Assembly: GCF_036711975.1 (NCBI RefSeq)
Contig: NC_091966.1
Span: forward strand, 19,971,501 to 20,035,500
Length of the DNA: 64,000 nt
Direction: 5' to 3'
From: Onthophagus taurus
Taxonomy: Eukaryota; Arthropoda; Insecta; Coleoptera; Scarabaeidae
The stretch's first letter is position 1. Each line of letters starts with the position of its first letter. Both the position numbers and the translations under genes were made by a program. Positions 46,764 through 57,073 of this stretch are shown piece by piece. The notes under the pieces were generated by a model. That model was not told the DNA's origin. It did no database searches and was given only the letters and a program-made list of their open reading frames with translations.

Positions 46764-46912
46764 TTTAATTGTTTTTCTTGTACTTATAAATTAAATAAAT
46801 TCGAATAATTTAATATTGTAGTTGAGCTGTTTTTGGTATTCTGTAGTAAGTTCGCTTTGATTCGCTCACTATCGTATTTGAAATAGAATTGATTTGGCGC
46901 CGGGAGCGTTCG

Positions 46913-46920
46913 CTTTTATA
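46913..46920 (-). promoter_or_regulatory. TATA box of Hsp70 copy 1
   Basis: TATAAAAG on the minus strand, about 150 bases before the ATG. The matching box of copy 2 lies at the same distance. Confidence 0.9.
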
Positions 46921-46944
46921 CTCGTCCGATTGAGGTCGCGACGT

Positions 46945-46962
46945 TTCTCGAACATTCTCGAA
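46945..46962 (-). promoter_or_regulatory. Heat-shock element of Hsp70 copy 1
   Basis: Four alternating perfect units TTC-TC-GAA-CA-TTC-TC-GAA, the binding array for trimeric HSF, about 25 bp upstream of the TATA box. A second partial element, GAATATTC, lies at 47005-47012. Confidence 0.9.
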
Positions 46963-47099
46963 CGTTTTCAGACAAATAATGCTATTCGGAGTTGCTAGAA
47001 TCGAGAATATTCTTGTTGCATTCTAGGCTCTCGTTTATGTAATGGAAAGGAATGGAAAGAAGTGGGAATTTCCGGTTTTATTTACTGAATTATTTTTAT

Positions 47100-47853
47100 T
47101 TAGAAATTTATAATTGAAAATAATATATTATTTGAACCACCATTACCAGTCCATCGATTATGTTGAGCAATACCCTTTAGAAAAATGTGGATGTGCGGGT
47201 TTTAATTGATAATAACGAAGAATAAAAAATCATTAAAAACAAAAACATTATGGAAATCATGTATATAAAACACCTCTTCTCAGTAGTAATTTGTTTTTAT
47301 TTTTTATAAAATTAAAATTAAATTAAAACATCAAACCTATACAACGACATACCAAATACAACAATTTAAAACGTTTAAAATTATATTCCTATAAATAATT
47401 ACGTACCCTCTTAGGCAATCTTACATTGTAAATTTTATTTTGACGATATCACGTGTCGCTAACTGCAAAATTATCGATGGAATAAATTCCATGTTGTTTG
47501 AAACGTGTATCGAAAACTTGTATACCTACTCAGGTGGGGGAAAACGTATTCTTGTATTACCTCAACTTGTATATTTTTATATCTTTTTATGGAATTTGTT
47601 AAAAGAAATTTTATATATTTAAATCATGAATTATTCCGATTCCACCAGCGTCCGTTTTATAATTCACTGTGCTATCTATGTTTTTTGTTATAAATATAGA
47701 TTCTAAATTTTTTCTATTTAGTGTATTTCCACTAGTTGATAATACTTTTGGGTTATCAAAATTAAAAGTATGGTGTTCTTGTTTACTATGATAACATAGA
47801 GCTGTTTTATGTATGTTTTTTGTTTGTTTTGTGTCGTATTCATGTTGTCGCAG
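47100..47853. other. No gene recognised
   Basis: AT-rich spacer between Hsp70 copy 1 and the PLE remnant. Confidence 0.35.
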
Positions 47854-50128
47854 TCATGCCTTTAAATGTTGTTTTGATACGCCAATGTATGATTTGTCAC
47901 AATTGTTACATTTTAATTGATATATTGTATTAATTTTGTCTTTTATTTTTATTTTATCTTTCATGTTTGTTAAGTAATCTTTTACTTTGTTATTATTATA
48001 TTTGGCGAATCTTATTTCATTAAATTCATATTCTTTAAAAATAGATGTTATTTTATTTATTAATTGTGGAATGTAATTTATTTTGTGATATGATGTATTA
48101 GATTTTCTTTCTGTTCGTTTTTTGGTCTTATCATTGTTCAAATGATTTTGCTTGTTTGTATTTTCTGGTATGGTCGGTTTTATTACTTCCATGTAATTAG
48201 TTATTAAGTTTCTTTTTTTATTATTTTCAAACTCTCGATCTAAGGTTGTAATTATGAGATGATTGAGTATTTAAATTTGTGTTAACATTTAATGGTATAT
48301 CAGTCGTTTCCGCCAATGCGCGATCAACACTTTCATTTTGGATTCTATGATATATGGAATACCAAGCATTATTTATTATTGGTTTAGGAAAAGAGTTTTC
48401 TAATAGTATGTCATATACTTTTAATTTAATTTGTTTTAAAAAAGGTGGATCTGTTCTGATATGACTCTACGTATTAGATTGTTCATGGTGTTAATTATCT
48501 GTGACTTTGGGTGGTTACTCATATAGTGTAATATTCTGTTACTGGAAGTTTCTTTCTTATACCAAGTAGTGTAAATTTTATTTTTACTGTTATCAATAAT
48601 TAATTTTAAGACTAAAAAAGGTAGTTCATTATTTTTTGTTGTTTTTGTTGTAATTTTTAATCTATTATTATAATTATTAAACGCTTCCAATAAGGTTTTG
48701 TATTTATCAATTGGTAATATTAACAGTAGATCATCAATATATTTAACTAATAGTATTGGTTTTTTTTGTGTTTCAATTAATTTTGTTTTTAGTAGGTTAA
48801 CAATACGATTCCACTCAAATTTACGCTAAGGTTGGAACCCATGGATAGTCCGAAAATCTGTTTATAATATATGTCTTTATATTTAAAATAACTATTATAT
48901 GTGTACATAATTTAATTCCTTCTATAAACAGATTTTTATTTTTAATTACTGTGTGATCAACAATGTTATGCCAATTCTCTTCTAACAATTCTATCATTAA
49001 TCTCAAAGGTATATTAGTAAAGAGAGAAATTACATCGAAACTTAGACCTTCACAATTATGTACATTTTCTATTTCTAAAGTCTTCAATTTATTCTTTAAT
49101 TCTACAGAATTTTTTATATCGTAGTCGTTCAAGCTATTTATAATTATTTAATGAGTTGTTAAGAAACTTAGAGAGGTGGCTAGTAGGTCCGTCTATATTA
49201 TTTAAAATTGGTCGTAAAGGTTGATCTATTTTGTGTGCTTTAAGCAATCCGTGGATACGTGGAGTAACATAATGAGATGGGGCCAGCCCTAATTTAAGTT
49301 GCTTATCTATGTATCCATTTTTTTCTAGTCTCTTTAAATAATCGTTTATTTTATCTGTCAGTGATGGTCCTGGATCAATTCTAGTTGTTTTATAAGTGGT
49401 TTTGTCACTTAGTAAAATATTCATTTTATTGTCATAATCTTTATCGTACATGATAGCTATCTTTTTTGTTTTATCTGTCTTTATCATTATTATGTCTTTA
49501 TGATCTACTAAGAATTGTTTTAACATTTTTAAATTGTTGTTAATTGTTTTATGAAAAATATGTTTACTCTTTTTAATTTCGCAATTTACTCTTTTTTTAA
49601 AAATTTGTCAATTCATTTATTATCGAATTTCGTGTTATATTTATGTGGTTTTCAGATGTTTTAACCAGAGTAAAAATCCTTTCTATGTCGGTTATGAGTA
49701 GCATGATATCTTTGTGTAACTTCTTTTTAATATTATTAACATCATAGCAAAAATTTTCTCCTAGAGATAATACATTAATAATGTTATTAGGTATTTTTTC
49801 TTTTGTTAAATTCGTTACTTTATTTTTTTAAATTAAGTTATTATATTCAATTATGTGTTCATTATTACATAAATTTGTATTGTTAAAGTTTTTCTTTATT
49901 AGCCTGTATATTAACAATATTTATTAATTCTAATTTACAACTATTTGTATCTTCTTTTGTTAGATTTACACTTAACAGATTTTGAATGTAGGATGTAATT
50001 TTGCTAATTAACCAATAAGTTTGTTTTATTTCGTCTCTTAAAATATTATTATTTAAATTTTTGGAAATTATTTCTGATATCGCGAGTGATGAAATCATTT
50101 CATATGTCCATATCAGTGGCCACAACAA
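47854..50128 (-). pseudogene. Penelope-like element 3, decayed RT and endonuclease
   Basis: Minus-strand pieces in order: 50128-49883 (N-terminal region); 49526-49134, MIKTDKTKKIAIMYDKDY, then GLLKAHKIDQPLRPILNNI (PLE RT motifs 1-2); 49132-48821, LSFDVISLFTNIPLRL (first catalytic Asp, with the PLE-specific LFTNIP). Near 48740 is KYIDDLLLIL (catalytic pair). 48690-48436 has FLVLKLIIDNSKNKIYTTWYKK; 48192-47854 ends in YQLKCNNCDKSYIGVS, the GIY-YIG start. This is a different family from the PLE copies at 3.6 and 59.4 kb: more AT-rich and more decayed. Frameshifts between all pieces. Confidence 0.85.
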
Positions 50129-50409
50129 ATCTTTTAACAGATGAGAATAGTGTGAATAAAGGATTTACAAGGATTTTTTTAATTGGAACTTTATTGAGCG
50201 ACACAACAATGACAATATTCAACAATGTTTGTTCAAATCACTAACATAAATACAGGATTAATTTTAAATCATTGTTTAATTAAACTTAATAAAATCGAAA
50301 TGATTTTTTAGAATAATTTCCATTTGTTTTTATTTTTATCATTACATCACCAAAAATCTAGAATATACCGCGCGAATACTCTCGATTCACACAACCTCTG
50401 TTTAGAGCG

Positions 50410-50437
50410 TTCGAGAACGATCGAGAAATATCGCGAA
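50410..50437 (+). promoter_or_regulatory. Heat-shock element of Hsp70 copy 2
   Basis: TTC-GA-GAA, then two further (a)TC / GAA repeats in register (TTCGAGAACGATCGAGAA and on to CGCGAA). Less perfect than in copy 1 but longer. It ends about 15 bp before the TATA box. Confidence 0.85.
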
Positions 50438-50451
50438 CTCAATCGGGTGAG

Positions 50452-50459
50452 TATAAAAG
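50452..50459 (+). promoter_or_regulatory. TATA box of Hsp70 copy 2
   Basis: TATAAAAG, 150 bases before the ATG. The surrounding bases (GAGTATAAAAGCGAAC) are the same as in copy 1. Confidence 0.9.
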
Positions 50460-50608
50460 CGAACCGTCCCGTCGCCAATTCAGTTTCGTTTCAAACACGA
50501 TAGTGAGCAAATCAAAGCGAACTACCAACAGAGTACTAAAAACAGTTCAACTATAATATTAAATTATTCCAATTTGTTTAATCTACAAACACAAGAAAAA
50601 TACACAAA

Positions 50609-52543
50609 ATGGTAAAAGCACCAGCAATCGGTATCGACTTAGGAACCACCTATTCCTGCGTCGGAGTTTGGCAACAAGGAAAAGTGGAAATTATTGCAAA
50701 CGATCAAGGTAATCGCACAACACCAAGCTATGTGGCGTTCACAGACACAGAACGTTTAATTGGAGATGCGGCGAAGAACCAGGTTGCGATAAATCCCATC
50801 AACACAATTTTCGATGCGAAGAGATTAATCGGAAGAAAATACGACGATCAAAAAATACAAGACGATATCAAACATTGGCCTTTTAAAGTTGTTAATGATG
50901 GGGGAAAACCGAAAATGCAAGTTGAATTTAAGGGCGAATCGAAACGATTTGCACCGGAAGAAGTTAGCTCGATGGTTTTGACGAAAATGAAAGAAACGGC
51001 CGAAGCGTATTTGGGTTGTTCCGTGAAAGATGCCGTCATCACTGTTCCAGCATACTTTAATGACTCCCAACGTCAAGCCACTAAAGATGCGGGCGCAATT
51101 GCTGGATTAAATGTATTAAGAATTATTAATGAACCAACAGCCGCTGCTTTAGCTTACGGTTTAGATAAAAATCTGAAGGGAGAAAGAAACGTTTTAATTT
51201 TCGATCTTGGGGGAGGTACTTTCGACGTCTCAATTTTAACAATAGATGAAGGATCCCTCTTTGAAGTAAGAGCAACGGCCGGTGACACTCATCTTGGTGG
51301 AGAAGACTTCGATAATAGGCTGGTTAATCATTTAGCCGAGGAGTTTAAGCGAAAATACAAGAAGGATCTTAGAAGTAATCCCCGCGCACTTCGACGTTTA
51401 AGAACGGCAGCTGAACGAGCTAAAAGAACACTTTCTTCTAGCACTGAAGCATCCATTGAGATAGATGCCCTTTACGAAGGTATTGACTTTTATACCAAAA
51501 TATCTCGAGCTAGATTTGAAGAATTGTGTTCGGATTTATTCCGAGGAACTTTGCATCCGGTCGAGAAAGCTTTGCAAGATGCCAAAATGGATAAAGGTTC
51601 CATTCACGATATTGTATTGGTGGGAGGTTCAACGCGTATCCCAAAAATTCAATCTCTCCTACAAAATTATTTTTGCGGCAAAGCTTTGAATTTATCAATT
51701 AACCCAGATGAAGCGGTTGCTTATGGCGCAGCTGTCCAAGCAGCCGTTCTCAGCGGTGAAACCGATAGTAAAATTCAAGATGTGCTTCTCGTTGATGTAA
51801 CTCCATTATCATTGGGAATTGAAACAGCCGGTGGTGTTATGACCAAAATTATCGAGCGCAACAGCAGAATTCCCTGTAAACAATCTCAAACTTTTACTAC
51901 ATATTCCGATAATCAACCAGCGGTAACGATCCAAGTATTTGAAGGAGAACGTGCTATGACTAAAGACAACAATCTTTTGGGAACCTTCGACTTGACCGGT
52001 ATCCCTCCGGCACCTAGAGGAATTCCAAAAATTGAGGTTACGTTCAATTTAGATGCCAACGGCATTTTGAACGTCGACGCTAAAGATACCGCTTCCGGAA
52101 AGAGTCGTAACATTACCATCAAGAACGATAAAGGTAGATTATCGCAGCAAGACATCGATAGAATGTTATCCGAAGCTGAGAAATACCGCGAAGAAGACGA
52201 GAAGCAAAGGAAAAGAATATCAGCGCGAAATCAATTAGAAGGTTATGTGTTTGGTTTAAAACAAGCCGTTGATGAAGCTGGGGATAAATTAGACGAATCT
52301 GATAAGAATGCCGTTCGGAGAGAATGCGAGGAGTGTTTGAGGTGGTTGGATGCTAACACTTTAGCTGAAGTTGAGGAATACGAAGAGAAGCAGAGGAAAT
52401 TGTCTTCGGTTTGCAATCCAATTATGACGAAAATGCATGGTGGAAATGGAGGTGGTCAAATGCCTTCTGGTAATTGTGGTAGTCAAGCTGGTGGTTTTGG
52501 AAACTTTCAAAATAGAGGGCCCACTGTTGAGGAAGTGGATTAA
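50609..52543 (+). CDS. Heat shock protein 70, cytosolic, copy 2
   Basis: Same length (644 residues) and same signatures as copy 1, ending in GPTVEEVD. It has the commoner residues at two positions where copy 1 carries Cys: Tyr in QNYFCG and Gly in [11 protein letters not shown]. Transcribed away from copy 1, with 3,845 bp between the two start codons. Its own TATA box and heat-shock elements lie upstream. Very high coding identity beside diverged promoters suggests gene conversion, as is established for the Drosophila 87A Hsp70 pair. The antisense open frames along both genes are by-products of codon bias. Confidence 0.98.
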   Translation: MVKAPAIGIDLGTTYSCVGVWQQGKVEIIANDQGNRTTPSYVAFTDTERLIGDAAKNQVAINPINTIFDAKRLIGRKYDDQKIQDDIKHWPFKVVNDGGKPKMQVEFKGESKRFAPEEVSSMVLTKMKETAEAYLGCSVKDAVITVPAYFNDSQRQATKDAGAIAGLNVLRIINEPTAAALAYGLDKNLKGERNVLIFDLGGGTFDVSILTIDEGSLFEVRATAGDTHLGGEDFDNRLVNHLAEEFKRKYKKDLRSNPRALRRLRTAAERAKRTLSSSTEASIEIDALYEGIDFYTKISRARFEELCSDLFRGTLHPVEKALQDAKMDKGSIHDIVLVGGSTRIPKIQSLLQNYFCGKALNLSINPDEAVAYGAAVQAAVLSGETDSKIQDVLLVDVTPLSLGIETAGGVMTKIIERNSRIPCKQSQTFTTYSDNQPAVTIQVFEGERAMTKDNNLLGTFDLTGIPPAPRGIPKIEVTFNLDANGILNVDAKDTASGKSRNITIKNDKGRLSQQDIDRMLSEAEKYREEDEKQRKRISARNQLEGYVFGLKQAVDEAGDKLDESDKNAVRRECEECLRWLDANTLAEVEEYEEKQRKLSSVCNPIMTKMHGGNGGGQMPSGNCGSQAGGFGNFQNRGPTVEEVD

Positions 52544-52855
52544 AATGTGATTTATTTTAGAAATGTGTAAATATAATTAAAGTAAATATTAATATTAGTT
52601 GTATGAATAGTGTTTATTATTTATTTTTTTATAATTTATAATATTAAGTAATAAAATAAATTTTTTTATGAAAGATAAATAGTTGTTTTTCTAAATATTT
52701 TAAAGACCGAATTTATAGGAAATATGTCAATGCTTAAAATTTAAAGCATGAAAAATCTCATTAGAAATCTGTACGAATCAGATAAAATGAAATAAAATAA
52801 GACTAGGGTTTTTACGCCTTTCTTAAATTTTAATGCCTATTTACTAATTTATATA

Positions 52856-54984
52856 CAGTGAAAGCTCTTCTTGCGGACAGCTCTAATAAGCGGACATCTC
52901 TTATAAGCGGACAAAAATCTTGGAACCAACCCCAAACCTATATTTTCATGTACATATTTATTTCCCATAAACGGACGCGGACACTATTTTTCTTTACATA
53001 ACGGGCAGCAATTTCTAATAAACGGACGCGTAGGTAACTAAACGCACACATCAAAGTAATCTGTAATAGATATTTACCGACATATGTTCGGGGATTCCTC
53101 GTTTTACGAGTTCCGCTTGTTAACGAATTCCAAAACATTAGTACATAGTTATTATTAGTTTGTTCGTTTCGGTGTAACGTGCGTTGAAATGGCTTCCAAG
53201 GTGATAAAGAAAAAGATGCTTATGTTAAAGGAGAAAATGGAAATAGTGTGTTTATTAGATAAAGAAAAGTTGTCAGTTCGTGATATTGCTAAAAAATTTA
53301 AAATCGGGAAAACACAAGCGGCAAAAATAGTCAAAGATAAAGAAAAGATTCGAAAGAAATGGCAGTCTGGAGTCAGTGTAAAAAACGAAGAAAAACTTTT
53401 TGAGTAGTGAGGGTTCGAAGATCGACAAAGCCTGTTTCGAATGGTTTGTGAAAGCTAAAAATCAAAATATTGCCGTATCAGGATCATTCGTAAAGAAAAA
53501 AGCAAAAGAAATTGCAGAAAAATTAGGAGTGAGTACCTTTAAAGTGTCTGATGGGTGGTTACAAAAGTGGCGTTTGAGAAATAATGTTGCATTTAAGTGT
53601 ATCTCCGGAGAAGCAGCAGATGTAAATGAAGAGGGCATTAATGAATTTATGAAAAAATTACCGACCTTCTTACTAGGCTATCGATCAGAGGACATTTTCA
53701 ACGCAGATGAAAGTGGGCTCTTTTTTCGTGCATTACCAAATAAAACTTTAGCTTTAAAGTCGGAAAAATGCACAGGAGGAAAACTGTCCAAAGAACGATT
53801 AACCGTTTTGTTCTGTGTAAATAGTGTAGGTGAAAAAGAAGAGTTGCTAGTTATTGGAAAGTCGGCACGTCCCCGAGCATTAAAAAATGTTGCTCCCAAG
53901 GATTTACCGGCTATCTGGAAATCAAACAAAAAAGCATGGATGACACGAGACATTATGACGGAGTGGTTAAGTAATTTCGATAAAAACATGGGTATAAAAA
54001 CAAGAAAAATCATTTTATTTCTTGATAATGCCACTTCACATCCACATGACTTAAAATTAAAAAATATAAAAATTATTTTTTTACCTCCTAATGCAACATC
54101 TGTCTGCCAGCCGTTAGATCAGGGTATCATATGCAATTTTAAATTTTATTATCGCGATTTAATAGTGAATCACCTATTATCAAAAATAGATTTCGCAGAA
54201 TCGGCTTCTAAATTATCAAAATCTATTGACATATTAGAGAGCTTGTACTATATAAAATCTGCGTGACAGAAGGTCACTCCAAAGACAATTAGAAATTGTT
54301 TTAAAAAAGCTGGATTTCTGATGGATCAAGGAAGTTCAACTGACAGTAACTACCATGTTGAAGATAATTTGCCACTTGCGAGACTAGCTGATTTGTTTAA
54401 ATGTAGTAAAAGACTGGGAATAGATAATGTAAAAACAGCAGAAGAATATTTAACTGTTGATCAAAACGTCGATATAGAAGATAATGACTTGGAATTTTCG
54501 GTAGTCACAAAAAATGTTGAAAATGAGACAGAAGAGGAAGAGAATGAAGAGGTAGAGGTGGAGGAGGACGAGGAACGTAATCCAATCACATCTTATAAAG
54601 AAGCATTGAATGTAATTTCCAAACTAAAATCATTCGTGAAAAATGATTTTACTGCATTTCAACATGTGAAAAATTTAGAAACACATATTGAACGTTCTAT
54701 CTTATTACAAAGAGAAACTTCATTGCGGCAAAGCAGTATGCTAGATTTTATTCAAACGAAAAATAAATAGTTTTAGTTTTAAGATTACCTTTTTTATGTA
54801 TGAACGTTCGTTTTTATTAAAAAAAATTAAAATATAAAAAAAAGTTTGTTTTATAAAAGCGAAATTTTCGAAAACTGATCAAAATAATACATATATGTGT
54901 ATGTACTTTAATTTGAGTAGTCTTTTCTCATAAGCGGACAAAAGTAACGGAACCGTCACTGTCCGCTTATTAGAGCTTTCACTG
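52856..54984 (+). mobile_element. Tigger-like (pogo) DNA transposon, full ends
   Basis: The inverted repeats CAGTGAAAGCTC at 52856 and GAGCTTTCACTG at 54984 are flanked by TA (52854-52855, 54985-54986). Internal subterminal repeats of AAGCGGACA occur at both ends (52895-52990 and 54935-54970). Length 2,129 bp. The transposase is almost intact. The right end abuts element X copy 3. Confidence 0.95.
53189..54770 (+). pseudogene. Tigger transposase, nearly intact
   Basis: 53189-53404 is a CENP-B/psq-type N-terminal HTH (LKEKMEIVCLLDKEKLSVRD, then IAKKFKIGKTQAAKIV). A one-base frameshift in an A/T run near 53395-53405 leads into 53406-54266. That part holds the Tc5-type HTH (FVKKKAKEIAEKLGVSTFKV) and the DDE domain, with Asp in NADESGLFF, Asp in LFLDNATSH and Asp in QPLDQGII. 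A single TGA at 54264 replaces what is probably Trp. The same frame then runs VTPKTIRNCFKKAGF and an acidic tail to 54770. Two lesions only: young, or partly sequencing error. Confidence 0.92.
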
Positions 54985-54985
54985 T

Positions 54986-56828
54986 AATTGAAGAGCCTGG
55001 TGCAAGAATGGGATAAGTAACAATATGTAAATTGTTCAGTAAAGGCAAAAAACTTTTTTAATTTCATGTTTGTGCTTAAAGTGGTTATTTGATTTGTATA
55101 AATAAGAATGGCAATTTTATCGGAGCAAATGTCAGTTTTTCCATATATTGTGAAATCATAGTAAAAAAACAAATTGTGGTGCAAGAAGGGGATATGTGAA
55201 TCCATATTTAATTTTTTTAGTGAGAGGTTGGAGAAAGGATTAAATAACATTTAAAACTTTTAATTATTTAAAAGAAGGTTAACAAACACTTTTATCAAAC
55301 AAAATAAACAAAACAATTTTTAACAACACGTAATAGATGTCAAAAATCTTCCTCAGAAGAACTGTCTGTAACTGAATCGGAATTTGAGTTTTTATCACTT
55401 TTCAGCGAACGATAAAAATACATTTCAGTTTTTCCTACATATTGCTTAGCTAATAGCATAACATTTTCATATTTTAAATGTTTTATTGGTAATTCACAGT
55501 CATACAAATTGGGAATCAGATTTAAATTCGGTAATTTATTATTTTTAACAGTATAAAAATGGGTTTGAAATGTAAAACGTAGTTCTTTATCATGTTTTGA
55601 CTAACGGAAATGACATGAAAGTTATATAACCATCGCAAGGTAAAAAGCTATGCCCTGGCTCAGGAAAACGATGGCTTATAATACCAAATCTACTATATTA
55701 CAAAAAGTAACTAAAAATCTAACCAAAGTGTTATTTTTGTTTTGAGCAGTGCAATTATCGCTAAATAAATACAGAGTTTTAATTGTATACCAAAGATTTT
55801 ATGTATACCAAAGTTGTGTACCCATTACCCATAGATGCCGAAATAAAATGCATCACCGGAAACCTGTGCGACAATAGCAACAAGCTTTTACCAGTAATTT
55901 CCTATTTACTCTCTTAGCTGATCTTCCTTATTATTATAGATAGCGAAAAACTAAATGCACCATTTGCAAGCTTGAGTTTTTCTCTATCTAAAACCGGGTA
56001 TTAGTTTCGTCTGCCGATGAGATATTAAGATCAATAAAAAATGAAGAACACCGCTCTGTGCTTAAAATAGCTCAAAATTACCAAACTTTAAACCCTTGTG
56101 CAGTTGTTATAAAACCGAATTTTAAAAAACTGTTATCACAGTCAGAAAGAGCGCTCTTTCAACTATGTTAATCCGGGGTTTCGTCGGTCAATATCAATCG
56201 GCGTCATACTTAAATCACCCTTAATATACATCCCTACACACAAATACGCTGTTCTTCTAAACAACTTGTTGTTATTTGATAGGGGGAAAACTATAGAAGT
56301 ATATCTACCTTATCGGAAATTTTCTGCTCTTTCTAGTGGTGTATAACAGGCTGCGATCATGCGTTTGCACAAGTACGTTTTTGACCAAAAACTGCAAAAT
56401 TCACATGTTTTAGCCATTTTTAAACCTTGTTCGGGTCGATAACTTTCTTATATGACCAGGAGAAAATTCTAGAACCATATCTATCTTATCGAAAATTTCC
56501 TGCTCTTTCTACTACCAACATAAAAAATTTCAGTATTGTTCCAGGGTACAAAAAAATCAATATTTTTTTTATGTGTGATGGGCAAATAATAGTATGGGAT
56601 TGTCTGGTGCAATAACGGTATTAACGCCACGTAACTTATCCCATTATTGCATCCGTCTACTATACGAGATATCACTTATCTTTCTCTCACAATTCTGATT
56701 CAGTTGACAGAACATTATGCGTATTTATGTTAAACGATAAATACGAATTTTTTTAACCGTTTTTTATCAAAAATCTCATTTTCTTAAAATTTGGCGTATA
56801 TCCCCTTCTTGCACCAAGCTCTTCAATT
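54986..56828. mobile_element. Element X, copy 3
   Basis: Same inverted ends as the copies in units A and B. The outer 450 and 300 bp match those copies. The middle (about 55440-56520) differs and includes a scrap of LINE tail. The site of the I-clade LINE is empty here (55402-55413). No coding remnant found in it. Confidence 0.75.
55880..55965. repeat. LINE 3'-tail scrap
   Basis: Matches 7131-7250 (GTAATTTCCTAT, CTTAGCTGAT and CTTCCTTATT blocks), the 3' end of the LINE in the OR1 intron. Confidence 0.6.
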
Positions 56829-57004
56829 GTGAAAAACAATTGTTGATATGCCTCTGTATATATGTTTCTAAAATGAATTCGTGCTTTGTGACAAGAAATA
56901 CTGTATAATTCTGCATGACAAAACGTCATTGCACCAGAAATAACAAAACGTAGGTACAGCTATGCAATCCGTAGCAACACCTTCCGGTTATATTACACAA
57001 TCAA

Positions 57005-57046
57005 ACTGTTGAGGAAGTGGATTAAAATGTGATTTATTTTAGAAAT
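57005..57046 (+). pseudogene. 3' end fragment of a third Hsp70
   Basis: ACT GTT GAG GAA GTG GAT TAA encodes TVEEVD and stop. The following AATGTGATTTATTTTAGAAA is identical to the 3' flank of both Hsp70 genes. Only these last 40-odd bases remain. It is a trace of another Hsp70 copy, or of a repair event that carried the gene end here. Confidence 0.8.
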
Positions 57047-57073
57047 TTATAAATATTTATAATATTAATATTA

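Larger units (their letters stand above)
44640..52740. repeat. Hsp70 inverted repeat
   Basis: Arms of about 2.4 kb (44640-47030 and 50350-52740) in opposite orientation, each with one Hsp70 gene, its promoter and about 190 bp of 3' flank. The coding parts and 3' flanks are nearly identical; the promoters are clearly related but more diverged. The 3.3-kb centre holds a decayed PLE. Confidence 0.9.

Noticed and set aside
47440-47693. Short plus-strand frames between Hsp70 copy 1 and the PLE
   Set aside because: They overlap in two frames, have no domain and lie in AT-rich spacer.
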